Below, one piece after another: positions 34,236-42,529 of a stretch of DNA of 64,000 nucleotides (positions are counted from its first letter, which is position 1; the number at the start of each line of letters is the position of its first letter). Source of the stretch: Nitrospirales bacterium (lineage in GTDB: Bacteria > Nitrospirota > Nitrospiria > Nitrospirales > UBA8639); contig JALDRK010000022.1 of assembly GCA_031315915.1 (NCBI GenBank), forward strand, positions 1-64,000. The letters are read 5' to 3'. The notes beneath the pieces are model-generated. The model saw nothing but the letters and a program-made list of their open reading frames with translations, had not been told where the DNA came from and did no database searches. The position numbers and the translations under genes are program-made.

Positions 34236-36380
34236 ATGCGGATCCATGCTATCAACACTTGCGGTGTGTTCATTTTTATCGCGATAAGTTTGAATACTCA
34301 AACCGTTGCTCAGAGTATCACAACTGAAACAATTACCTTACCTGTTGCGATTCACTTTCTTGGCCCAGCTGGAGATGACGTTGAGGTCGGGTCTGGTGTC
34401 TACGAAGTGAAAACTGCCGAATCGTGGTTAAAGCTGGTACCGGAGCATGAAGGCCCTGTCTCCGCGTTACTCTTGGACGCAACGGCTGGAGCGCATGAAG
34501 AGGAACTTACAGAATCGGCAGTTCGGCTTGAGCAAGATCCGGACAATCCGGATGTGTTCCATCTGGCAAGACTTGAACCGGACGGAACCGGATTGGAGGC
34601 GATAGGGACGGTCAGCGGGATCGTTTCTCGAGGGGTAACGATGGCATGGTTAAACAAGGCGGTAACCCCCTCTCAGGTTCGAGTTGGAAAAGCCACCATT
34701 GGGACAATTTCGGTCAATCCAACCCTTGCGAAGGTTTGTGATAATGACAAGATCACGCGGGTTCGGGCCAAAGCCGCCTCCAAACATGACGAAGAAACCA
34801 TCGACTGCCGGTTGATCTTGCAGAAAGAGTGGACGATTACCAAACGGCTGGTGTTTGAGGGGGCCAAAGCCACCGGTGTAACGCTCGATTGTCAGGGCGC
34901 GACGATCGGTGACGGGACGAATACGGATAAAATTCAGGTACGATCGAGAAAATATAAGAATAATCCTGCCGATGCACGGGAGCCTTGGAAATGGGAGCGA
35001 CCGGAAAATGTGACGATCAAAAATTGTCAGATCATCGGTTCGGTCCGTGTGTGGGGCATGGGACAAAATGGAGAAGCGGAGGAGGTGAGGGAATCGTCGA
35101 AGCGGGAGCCAACGAAATCCCTGAACCATAGAAACCGATTACGAGATAATGCTCCGAAACATATTGTGTTCGATGGAGTCACCATCACCGGATTGGGGAG
35201 GAATCCGTTTTATCTGGCACCAGGGGTCACGGACACAACATTAATGAATTCCGAAATACAGGGAAAGTCGAATAAGGTTGGTATCTATTTGGATGCCGAG
35301 TCGGCATACAACACTATTAAAGGGAACTCGATACATGTCGTGACGGCAGAGGACGATTGGGGAAAAATTCCAGGAGTGACGGACCGAGGGTGGCCATTAA
35401 TAGCCATTGATGGTTCAACCGGAAACAAGATTCTGAATAATCGGCTTTCCAGCCTGAACAATGGAGGCATTTATTTGTATCGAAATTGTGGTGAAGGTGG
35501 CACCATCAGACATACCACCCCTTCACATAATTGGATTATCAATAACATCTTCTATTACAACAAATATCAAGGCTCCAAACCTGCGGTGTATCTTGGTTCG
35601 CGTGATTACGGAGTAAAGGAACGGCTTGGCCACTGTAATGACGATGACGGCCGGCCTTATGGAAGCAGCGCTTCGGAAAAAGACTATGCCCGGCATAACG
35701 TTATTATGCAAAATCAGTTTTACCAGAGGCATGTCTATCGGCCTGCGCCAGGTGGGGTCACTCTTGTGAAAGCCTCGATTGCAGATTATGTGAAGACTAA
35801 AAACTCCAAGGTCAATTCACCAAACCATATCGACCACAACCAAATCGTCACGGCCAACACAGAGGTTAAAAATCGGCGTGCGGGGTGTTATCTTTCAGAC
35901 CCCAACCAAAACTTTCTGCAGCACGGGCGGTCTCTGGATATCTTGAAAGACTCCGGGAATGCCGCATGTCTCACACACTATTCTTGTACGGACGGTGAAC
36001 TTCCTCGCTCGCGTACCCGCGACTGCCGGATTAAGACGGTTGGGTTCAATTGCCAGGTGAGTGGAAACAATAAGGGATGCGAGAAAGTTGCGGCCTGCCC
36101 ATCCGGCCAAAAGCTGGTAGGAGCCAAGGCCGCCTGTAATTTAGAGGCAGGAACGGTATCCCGTGAAGCAATCAGTGGTCTCTCCCCAAATCTGATTAAG
36201 GTGTTCAAAGCCTCCGATAACCGGTCTGCCGGGAGTTGTTTTGTTGGATTCAATAAATTACAAAGCGGACAAAAAGAAATAACCAACATCAAAGGTTTCC
36301 CAAGCGTCGGTGTGGGATGTCAGGAACATGACAAAAACGGCGGAGATTGCCATATTGCGGGTGTGCTCTATTGTCAGTGA
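34236..36380 (+). CDS. Secreted modular protein: GDD domain plus parallel beta-helix
   Basis: A 714-residue protein. Signal peptide, then the shared domain at about 30-140 (VAIHFLGPAGDDVEVGSGVY, TAESWLKLVPEHEG, GTGLEAIGTVSGIVSRG). The middle (about 170-560) is a right-handed beta-helix of the pectate-lyase/polysaccharide-degrading kind with NTIKGNSIHV, NKILNNRLSSLNNGGIYLY and HNWIINNIFYYNKYQG. The C-terminal 130 residues are cysteine-rich (CRIKTVGFNCQVSGNNKGC), probably disulfide-stabilised. Such helices bind or cut polysaccharide; no catalytic residues were proved. ATG follows GAAGGAG. Confidence 0.88.
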   Translation: MRIHAINTCGVFIFIAISLNTQTVAQSITTETITLPVAIHFLGPAGDDVEVGSGVYEVKTAESWLKLVPEHEGPVSALLLDATAGAHEEELTESAVRLEQDPDNPDVFHLARLEPDGTGLEAIGTVSGIVSRGVTMAWLNKAVTPSQVRVGKATIGTISVNPTLAKVCDNDKITRVRAKAASKHDEETIDCRLILQKEWTITKRLVFEGAKATGVTLDCQGATIGDGTNTDKIQVRSRKYKNNPADAREPWKWERPENVTIKNCQIIGSVRVWGMGQNGEAEEVRESSKREPTKSLNHRNRLRDNAPKHIVFDGVTITGLGRNPFYLAPGVTDTTLMNSEIQGKSNKVGIYLDAESAYNTIKGNSIHVVTAEDDWGKIPGVTDRGWPLIAIDGSTGNKILNNRLSSLNNGGIYLYRNCGEGGTIRHTTPSHNWIINNIFYYNKYQGSKPAVYLGSRDYGVKERLGHCNDDDGRPYGSSASEKDYARHNVIMQNQFYQRHVYRPAPGGVTLVKASIADYVKTKNSKVNSPNHIDHNQIVTANTEVKNRRAGCYLSDPNQNFLQHGRSLDILKDSGNAACLTHYSCTDGELPRSRTRDCRIKTVGFNCQVSGNNKGCEKVAACPSGQKLVGAKAACNLEAGTVSREAISGLSPNLIKVFKASDNRSAGSCFVGFNKLQSGQKEITNIKGFPSVGVGCQEHDKNGGDCHIAGVLYCQ

Positions 36381-36421
36381 AAGAGAAATTGTCCAAGAGA
36401 AAGCAGGTGGGGAAAAAGACC

Positions 36422-38029
36422 ATGAAAATATTTGCCGAGGCGCGATATGCATTGGTTCTACTTCTGTTCGCAGGAAGTGTGAACAGTGCGTTTGCCGACT
36501 TCTCTCAACCTGTACCCTTCACCTTGCCCTATACCCTACATTTTCTTTCGATTTCCGGTGACGATGTCGTGCTTGCGGCAGGGTCCTACCGGATTGAATA
36601 TGCCGAATCGTGGTTGAAGTTGGTGCCGGATGGAGAAGGCCCAGAGTCGGCGGTTCTTGTAGAAGCGATATTCGGTAAGCACGAACGACAATTAGCAGAC
36701 GCCACGGTTCAGTTGCACCAAGATTCCGATAATTCCGATGTATATCATTTGGTCCTTTTGCTGTCCGATGGCAGCGGGTTTGAATCGGTGGGCACAGTCA
36801 GTGGCATCAGACCCCGTGGACTCCGGATGGTGTTTCTTAATAAAGCGAATCTTCCAATGAAGGCGAAGAGAAACCCCTCCTCCGGTGCCGGAGGAAATAC
36901 TATTTTCCCCACCCTCATCACGAACAAACCCGGCTACGTGACCAAGATCGACAGTGATTGGACTGATCGGTGCGTACCGAATGTGGAGCATCAAATCACC
37001 GAAACGTTGCACAACGGGAAGGATAACAGAGAACTTTTGGCCTACCGGTCAGGGGGTAATGGTTCGCCATCTCTGGAGAACAAAGGGCTACATAAAGCCG
37101 GAAGGACAGGAAGAAACTCCTGGAAACATCGGCAGGGTATCGCCAGATATTTTTCGGGAACCTACAACTATTTTTATGTCTCTGATTCGGTTACTTCCGC
37201 CTGGACTCGTGTAGAAAAATTTGGCGGTGTGGAAGTGGTCCAATGGGCCAATGCCGGGAACGCAGGACAACTGAGTTCCAATGTTGGTAATAACCCTCGC
37301 CAAGCACCAGGCTCAAATTTTTCAGTTATAAACTATGTTCAGGAATTGGGAGCCGATCATGCCGGTGGCATTCAAGTGTATGGACGATTTTTAGCTGTTC
37401 CCTATTTTGCCGACCGTGATTTTATTCGCTTGTATGATTTGCAAGATCCGCGGAATCCACGTCCTCTGCGTGCCCTGACTTCCACAAAAAATGTTCAATT
37501 CGGATTTGCCGCTCTGACACGATTGAATAATGGGAGATACTTGGCCATCGGAGGAGATGATCGGATCGAAGTGTTTGTCACCGAAGGGACCAGCCTGCTG
37601 GGAACCTGGAAATCGCATTCAGCCTGGAACCCGGTTAAAGGGTTTGTGGACGATCCTCGCGGGCCGGCCAATATGAAATATCAAGGGGCTCAATTCCTGA
37701 CCGATTGCTCAGGGTCCTTATATTTAGCGTTGACTCGAAAAAGTATCAATGCTCTGGGAAGTTACCAAAATGATTGGATCGATGTCTGGCGGACGCATGT
37801 GTATTCCACGAAGGGAAAATATACCATTGGATTATCCAAAGTCTTTAACCGGCATATGTACTGCGGCGGTGGCGGTGACACCTTGTGGTGCAATTTTGTG
37901 GCAGGAGCCGGCATGTACATTCATCCTCAAAACGGCGACCTTCTAGCCTATGGCATTGAGCATTGGAACGACGGTCCTCAGGTAAACGGAGTGGGAAGTA
38001 CAAAGATGAAAGAGTTCCGACAGAAATAA
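36422..38029 (+). CDS. Secreted modular protein: GDD domain plus LVIVD-like propeller
   Basis: A 535-residue protein (start MKIFAEARYALV). Signal peptide, shared domain (ISGDDVVLAAGSYRIEYAES, then GSGFESVGTVSGIRPRG), then a long propeller-like region with YVQELGADHAGGIQVYGRFL, RLYDLQDPRNPRPLRALTS and LAIGGDDRIEVFVTE. The C-terminal part is RHMYCGGGGDTLWCNFVAGAGMYI with closely spaced Cys. This matches in order the paralogue on the other strand (40.2-41.9 kb), minus its crystallin tail. RBS is weak; coupling with the previous gene is possible (42-base gap). Confidence 0.85.
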   Translation: MKIFAEARYALVLLLFAGSVNSAFADFSQPVPFTLPYTLHFLSISGDDVVLAAGSYRIEYAESWLKLVPDGEGPESAVLVEAIFGKHERQLADATVQLHQDSDNSDVYHLVLLLSDGSGFESVGTVSGIRPRGLRMVFLNKANLPMKAKRNPSSGAGGNTIFPTLITNKPGYVTKIDSDWTDRCVPNVEHQITETLHNGKDNRELLAYRSGGNGSPSLENKGLHKAGRTGRNSWKHRQGIARYFSGTYNYFYVSDSVTSAWTRVEKFGGVEVVQWANAGNAGQLSSNVGNNPRQAPGSNFSVINYVQELGADHAGGIQVYGRFLAVPYFADRDFIRLYDLQDPRNPRPLRALTSTKNVQFGFAALTRLNNGRYLAIGGDDRIEVFVTEGTSLLGTWKSHSAWNPVKGFVDDPRGPANMKYQGAQFLTDCSGSLYLALTRKSINALGSYQNDWIDVWRTHVYSTKGKYTIGLSKVFNRHMYCGGGGDTLWCNFVAGAGMYIHPQNGDLLAYGIEHWNDGPQVNGVGSTKMKEFRQK

Positions 38030-38403
38030 TCATCCTGGTGTTTCTCGATTATCGGAAAACCGGTCTAGGTTTGAATCATCACACTTGTGGGTATGGAAAT
38101 TCAACGGAATTGAAAGAGGCCGCTCAATAAACCGAAAAACGTAGGCAAGATTCTGCCGTCTCACGGTAGGATTCTGTCCTCCCTTCGTCGGGAAAGTCCG
38201 GTCATGTTAGGTCCTGTCTACCCTCCGGCAATGGAGAATATGCGTGTCCTTTATAGGGCAGAAATACTTTGCTGAGGATTTGGACGCCTGCCCTGATAAG
38301 AAGCCAGAGTCTTCCGATGTCTACATCGAACTCTGCTGCCGCCACACGAAGGAGTACAATTAGAGCAGACGGAGGAACTCTTTAAGGGTTATTTTTGCAA
38401 CAT
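38030..38403. other. Intergenic region
   Basis: About 370 bases after the fourth modular gene, convergent with the small zinc-ribbon genes. No gene or clear hairpin. GATTCTG is repeated at 38149 and 38169 flanking GGTAG-like text; significance is unclear. Confidence 0.35.
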
Positions 38404-38619
38404 TCAGTTTGACGGATGTTGTTGTGGAAAGTCTTTGAGAAGGCTGCGTGTTGAAGTTCTCCATTGCTGGATAAAGGCCAGCTGTTTAAGGATTCCGGAA
38501 TGGCATTCTGCGAAACAGTCCACCATCCCTTCCTGGTTGACGCGCCATAAGCAATTGCCTTCTCGAAAAATATACATTCCCTCTTCACATGACCGCGCAA
38601 TAGACATGGTGTCGTTCAT
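38404..38619 (-). CDS. Small hypothetical protein with Cys-containing core
   Basis: A 71-residue protein whose ATG follows AAGGGGG at 6 bases and lies 1 base after the stop of the upstream zinc-ribbon gene. The core MYIFREGNCLWRVNQEGMVD is followed by CFAECHSGILKQLAFIQQW. Two Cys pairs could bind metal. It is likely translated together with the gene before it. Function unknown. Confidence 0.6.
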   Translation of the reverse strand: MNDTMSIARSCEEGMYIFREGNCLWRVNQEGMVDCFAECHSGILKQLAFIQQWRTSTRSLLKDFPQQHPSN

Positions 38620-38620
38620 T

Positions 38621-38842
38621 TTAATCCCCCTTTTGAATATTGTGGTTCGCAGAATTCGCGAGGACCTTGGCGCAGTCGGAGCACAGAACTTCCTGATTCG
38701 AGACGGAAACCAACCGTATGAAATGTTCGCACCGGACGCAATACAAATACCCGGAACCATAAAATCGGTAGGGATAGGTGGGCCGCAACGCATCCCAATT
38801 GACTCGTTCTATCGGAAGCATTGGGCGGTGTAGAGTCAGCAT
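38621..38842 (-). CDS. Small zinc-ribbon protein
   Basis: A 73-residue protein with two CxxC knuckles, YCVRCEHF and LCSDCAKVL, spaced 20 residues apart, as in a rubredoxin-like or zinc-ribbon fold. RBS AAAAGGA at 7 bases from ATG. It is coupled to the 71-residue gene downstream. Such proteins often serve as nucleic-acid or protein binding accessories. No family name can be given. Confidence 0.65.
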   Translation of the reverse strand: MLTLHRPMLPIERVNWDALRPTYPYRFYGSGYLYCVRCEHFIRLVSVSNQEVLCSDCAKVLANSANHNIQKGD

Positions 38843-38878
38843 GGGATTGTCCTTTTCCCCGGTTTTTCAGGGCAACGG

Positions 38879-38953
38879 TTACCACAACAGTAAGAGAATG
38901 ATGAGTCCCAGAAAACTTAAACAACAAATGGAGTTCAGGAGGAGGTCTTCCAT
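38879..38953 (-). CDS. Possible 24-residue membrane peptide
   Basis: Just upstream of the zinc-ribbon gene, an ATG opens a 24-codon frame: MEDLLLNSICCLSFLGLII then five hydrophobic residues and Trp. It reads as a single hydrophobic helix. No good ribosome site precedes it, so it may be chance; its place at the head of a two-gene unit is the only support. Confidence 0.25.
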   Translation of the reverse strand: MEDLLLNSICCLSFLGLIILLLLW

Positions 38954-39750
38954 AATTGTTTCTTTCTAGTACGTGAGTCGTTGGTGCTCTCTCCCTGGTT
39001 CACTTGAAAAGCAACCCTGGTGCCTGGATTGAACGAGAGAGCAAGGGGCTATCGGAAAATCGTTCAAGCGATTGAAATTATGAGGAATCAGAGAAGAAAT
39101 GAGAATGGGGAGGTATGAAAATTGGGTACTAGTGTTTCACCCTAAAGTATCCAAAGAGATACAGTCGCGTATCCGGACGAAAAAATAAGCAAGATTTACC
39201 CTTGAGACACTGGTTACATCACCTTATTCTAAGGGGACTCTGAAGGCCGAAAAAATGAAGGATTCCTGACTAATTCGTCGGATTGTTTTAGAGAGTTTAT
39301 TGTAGGCCTAGTCCCAGTTTTTCCAATCGGGGCATCCGCGAAAAGGCATGGGAAGCCCAGAGGGCAAAAAGTCAACCGCGAGGGAATGTGGAATCTCCAG
39401 GGCCTTGGAACTTTTGGTCGGCCCTGGGGACCCTGATGGTCCCGTTCTCTGCCCTGAAGTCCAAGCACAGACGGGGTACAGCCTCCCATTCACCCCGAAA
39501 GTGCGTTTTTCGATTTGGCTCTTTGGGTATCTGGAATTCTGGGGGGTCACTGTATCCCCATATCTTATTGCTGATCACAATCCATTAAATTCGGCATCAT
39601 TTTTATCTGACGAGACACAAGTGTTCCCGTGTGAGCTACCTCATGGTGTGCCATGAGTTGGCAATTCGTTCCGAGTTGGGCGTTGAAATTCTGCCTCACG
39701 GTTCACATGATTATTGAGAATCAGTGATGCCTGGCAATCCATTCCTTGAC
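38954..39750. other. Intergenic region
   Basis: About 800 bases with no convincing gene on either strand. The middle (39330-39480) is GC-rich and gives chance open frames rich in Pro and Arg. An AT-rich segment lies at 39560-39620. The right end abuts the decayed crystallin tail of the leftward modular gene. Confidence 0.4.
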
Positions 39751-40260
39751 TTACCTCCTGATAAACTTCGATGACGAGACCTTGTCGTTAAACCCCGGCT
39801 GTTGAATGGCAATTTTCTCGATCCGTCCTGTTCCGATGAGGTCTAGGTTTTTCCCTTTATACGAATCATGTTCGTACAGACGATGCAGTTCGATAACGCA
39901 ATAAAGAGAAACTTTGTCTTAGTTCCGTTGTCCTGGTCGTTGTTCCGTAAATCGTCCTGCTGAGGTCTGTCGGTCAGCGTTGGTTCCGGAACGCCAACCG
40001 AAAAAGATTCCACCTCAGTCAGTCGGTGTTGAATGGATCGTGGTTCCTGGCGAAAATCGAGAAGAGGAGACCTTGTCGTTCCATCCGTCGGTGCTGAGGT
40101 TGGAAATGGCTTCTCCTTGTTTCCCGTTCCGTCTGATCTTCAACAGGCGGCCCTTAAATGCTTTGTCCTCAAAAAGCAGGTACGCCAGCCGGAAGGAATT
40201 GCCCACGGGCGGACGAAGCTTTATCCTCGAATCCTTCCACACGGTCATAGTCAGAGTAGT
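39751..40260 (-). pseudogene. Frameshifted beta/gamma-crystallin tail of the next gene
   Basis: Reading leftward past the stop of the modular gene at 40169, crystallin-like repeats continue in other frames. Repeat 1 is in frame (LYDDHSFGDRSIMVDYV ... DKASSAR). One base later in frame, repeat 2 reads LLFEDKAFKGRLLKIRRNG ... GWNDKVSSSRF, to 40060. A linker with GVPEPTLTDRPQQDD is in a third frame, and repeat 3 (LYEHDSYKGKNLDLIGTG ... FNDKVSSSKFIRR) ends at TAA 39751-39753. At least three single-base shifts separate the pieces. The first shift is explained by one extra G in CGTGGGC near 40201. Confidence 0.75.
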
Positions 40261-41902
40261 TTCTCAAGTGCTGATCCACATAATCGACCATAATGCTGCG
40301 GTCGCCAAAGCTATGGTCGTCATAGAGTTCGACCCAAGCCTGATTGATACGCGTCAAAGGAGGAGAAATTGAAGTTGGAACGGGACGAAATTCGTTGACA
40401 CGCACTACACCGGAATGGCGCCAGTGTTCCACTCCATAGATGAACAGTTCTCCGTTAGTGTCAACGTAGACTCCGGCCCCCGCATCGAAATCGCAGATGT
40501 TCTGGCAGTACATGTGCCGGTTCGCGACTTTGGTAATAACGGTATGATGGCCAACGAATCCAGGATTTCCTGTTTGGCCGAGTTGCAGCAGTTCGAGTTT
40601 AAATAAGTCTGCCCAATCCTCCCCACCTCGTATCACGCCTCCTACGCCCAAGTTTTTATGAAGGCCGACAAAAAAGAGCTGACCGTCGCATTGCCGGATC
40701 AGATTGATATTTTGATAATTCCCGAATTCCCGATCCATGCCTTGGAGTTCCCGCTCATGCCAGGAATCCGCATGCTGAAACGTATTCGTGAGCAGGTTGG
40801 TGGCTTGCGATAGATACACATCCAGGACGTTGGAATCCGATCTTCCGACAATCAACACGAACTTACCGTCCGGACGTTTCACGAGAGCCGTGGCGCCTGC
40901 ACTGGGTTTTTCGCTGAATCCTCCAATGGTTCCTGAGCGGGGAATTCGGTACAGTTCCTGGGGATTTCCCGGATCTTTGATATTGTAGAACACCACCTCC
41001 GATATATTTCCTCCTTCCATGCCGACGACCAAAATATCTCCCACGACTTGAAATCCGCCGGCATGGGTCAGGGTCCGACTGGCTTCTATCACCTTGACTA
41101 CACGATCGTTAGCCGGCGGGGTGTCGGAAGAGAGTCGGTTGGATCGAAAGCGGCCTGTGGTCGGTCGTGTTGACATATCGATGATAAGAATCTCTCCCGC
41201 CTGCGAAGCGCTTCCCGATACGGCCAAAAATTTTCCGAATCGCTGAATGCCTTGATAATGGGAATGACCCGGCTGGCTGTAGGCGCCAGGTGTTTGGGTG
41301 TGGTGAAATCCGAGTTTGTCTCCATGAGTGCGAACTTTCAGGAATTCTGCTCGAACATCCCGGAGACAGGGATTGGTATCGGACAGTGCCGTGGTGGATC
41401 CCAGAGAAATTGAGGAGGAGATTTGTCCTGAAAATTGAGGAAGTGCGGTTTTCGCCTGTTGGGTCAGCATCTTGAGCCGGATAGGACTCAAGGTGAGGGA
41501 TGGACTGCTTCGTAAGCGGATTCCGGTGGTCGTCCCGATCGATTCGTATTTTTTCCCATCGGGGAGTAGGAGAATCAAATGAAACGAATCGGATGGATCT
41601 CCTTCGGCGGCCAGGGCCAGTGCTGCGTCTAATGTTTCCTCATGGAGCCCTACGTGTGTTTCAATCAACAGAGCTTCAACGATCTTCCCTCCGCTGGGGA
41701 TGATCCTTAACCACTCTTGGGCGGGTTCCACAACATAAGACCCTGCTTCAACAACCGCATCGCTGCCTTCTGCGGTTGTGAGGTGCACCGCTTGTTCCAA
41801 AACTAAGGGGGTGGCGGCCCATGAGAGCCCAGGGGAACCCACTACCCACCCATGGCAGAGGAGAAGAAAATTGAAGACCAGGTAGATGAAATGTCGTTTC
41901 AT
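40169..41902 (-). CDS. Secreted modular protein: GDD domain, propeller, first crystallin repeat
   Basis: From the ATG of MKRHFIYLVFNF (RBS AAGGAG) this is 577 residues. Signal peptide; then the shared domain in a divergent form (HLTTAEGSDAVVEAGSYVVE, AQEWLRIIPSG, YESIGTTTGIRL). A propeller-like region follows with HSHYQGIQRFGKFLAVSGS and PDGKFVLIVGRSDSNVLDVYL, and RHMYCQNICDFDAGAGVYVD near the end. It closely follows the order of the 535-residue paralogue, then adds a beta/gamma-crystallin-like tail (WVELYDDHSFGDRSIMVDY) cut by a frameshift. The product would lack the last two crystallin repeats. It faces its paralogue across a 2-kb gap. Confidence 0.85.
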   Translation of the reverse strand: MKRHFIYLVFNFLLLCHGWVVGSPGLSWAATPLVLEQAVHLTTAEGSDAVVEAGSYVVEPAQEWLRIIPSGGKIVEALLIETHVGLHEETLDAALALAAEGDPSDSFHLILLLPDGKKYESIGTTTGIRLRSSPSLTLSPIRLKMLTQQAKTALPQFSGQISSSISLGSTTALSDTNPCLRDVRAEFLKVRTHGDKLGFHHTQTPGAYSQPGHSHYQGIQRFGKFLAVSGSASQAGEILIIDMSTRPTTGRFRSNRLSSDTPPANDRVVKVIEASRTLTHAGGFQVVGDILVVGMEGGNISEVVFYNIKDPGNPQELYRIPRSGTIGGFSEKPSAGATALVKRPDGKFVLIVGRSDSNVLDVYLSQATNLLTNTFQHADSWHERELQGMDREFGNYQNINLIRQCDGQLFFVGLHKNLGVGGVIRGGEDWADLFKLELLQLGQTGNPGFVGHHTVITKVANRHMYCQNICDFDAGAGVYVDTNGELFIYGVEHWRHSGVVRVNEFRPVPTSISPPLTRINQAWVELYDDHSFGDRSIMVDYVDQHLRNYSDYDRVEGFEDKASSARGQFLPAGVPAF

Positions 41903-42014
41903 GGGCATCTCCTTGGAAAGCAGCCTTCAGGCCGACCCACGGCGAATGTCGTTAGGCCTCTATCATGTTGATCGATTGCTCCCTGAAACCCCCTTCGGTT
42001 TGAACGTACCTGGA

Positions 42015-42359
42015 TCAGGTCCCGGACCACATCAGGTAACGTTTCTGTCCGGGATTGGTGGGATCGGCCACCGCCGTCGGTTCCGTGACCGATTCCTCAT
42101 GTGGTTGGGTCCGGGCCTCAACCAGGAGCGCATCACGCCATTCGCCGGGAATCAGGCGGAGCCATTGTTCCGTGGCTTCCAGTTGATAGGTGCCAGGCTT
42201 GACCACGACATCACTCCCCTCGGCATTCAGAAAATGAACAGCCTGATCCAACGTCAAGGTGGTCGAGGCGTAGGAAAAGCCCGCTGTACACATGAAGACC
42301 ATGAGGGCGAGGCACAAACCCTTCACGCTGGATTGCGGGAACAATGGTGGCCCGGACAT
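42015..42359 (-). CDS. Stand-alone secreted GDD-domain protein
   Basis: The ATG of MSGPPLFPQSS follows AAGGAGG at 7 bases and gives 114 residues. Signal peptide to about GFSYAS, then the shared domain: AVHFLNAEGSDVVVKPGTYQ, TEQWLRLIPGEW, and an ending cut short after KRYLMWSGT. It lacks the usual GLExxGT end, so it is a minimal version. It precedes the VgrG-like gene in DNA order but follows it in transcription. Confidence 0.85.
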   Translation of the reverse strand: MSGPPLFPQSSVKGLCLALMVFMCTAGFSYASTTLTLDQAVHFLNAEGSDVVVKPGTYQLEATEQWLRLIPGEWRDALLVEARTQPHEESVTEPTAVADPTNPGQKRYLMWSGT

Positions 42360-42529
42360 AGAACACCTCCTTGGCCTGAGTGGCGGAAAAAATCGCACCT
42401 CGAAAAAATATTATTGGGTTTACGCGCCAGCCTCCTGGTCATTTACTCGGTTATACCGGTGCCCTTTCGTTGAGTAGGTTTGATCTATCATGGAACCGCT
42501 CAGCCATAAGGCCTCATCTCCACCCACCG

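Noticed and set aside
39348-39656. Open frames in the 39.3-39.6 kb gap
   Set aside because: Both strands give Pro/Arg-rich text with no motif, no ribosome site and overlapping alternatives; taken as chance.
40169-40260. Programmed frameshift at the crystallin junction
   Set aside because: No slippery heptamer or stimulatory stem was seen, and further unconnected shifts follow; decay or read error is simpler.
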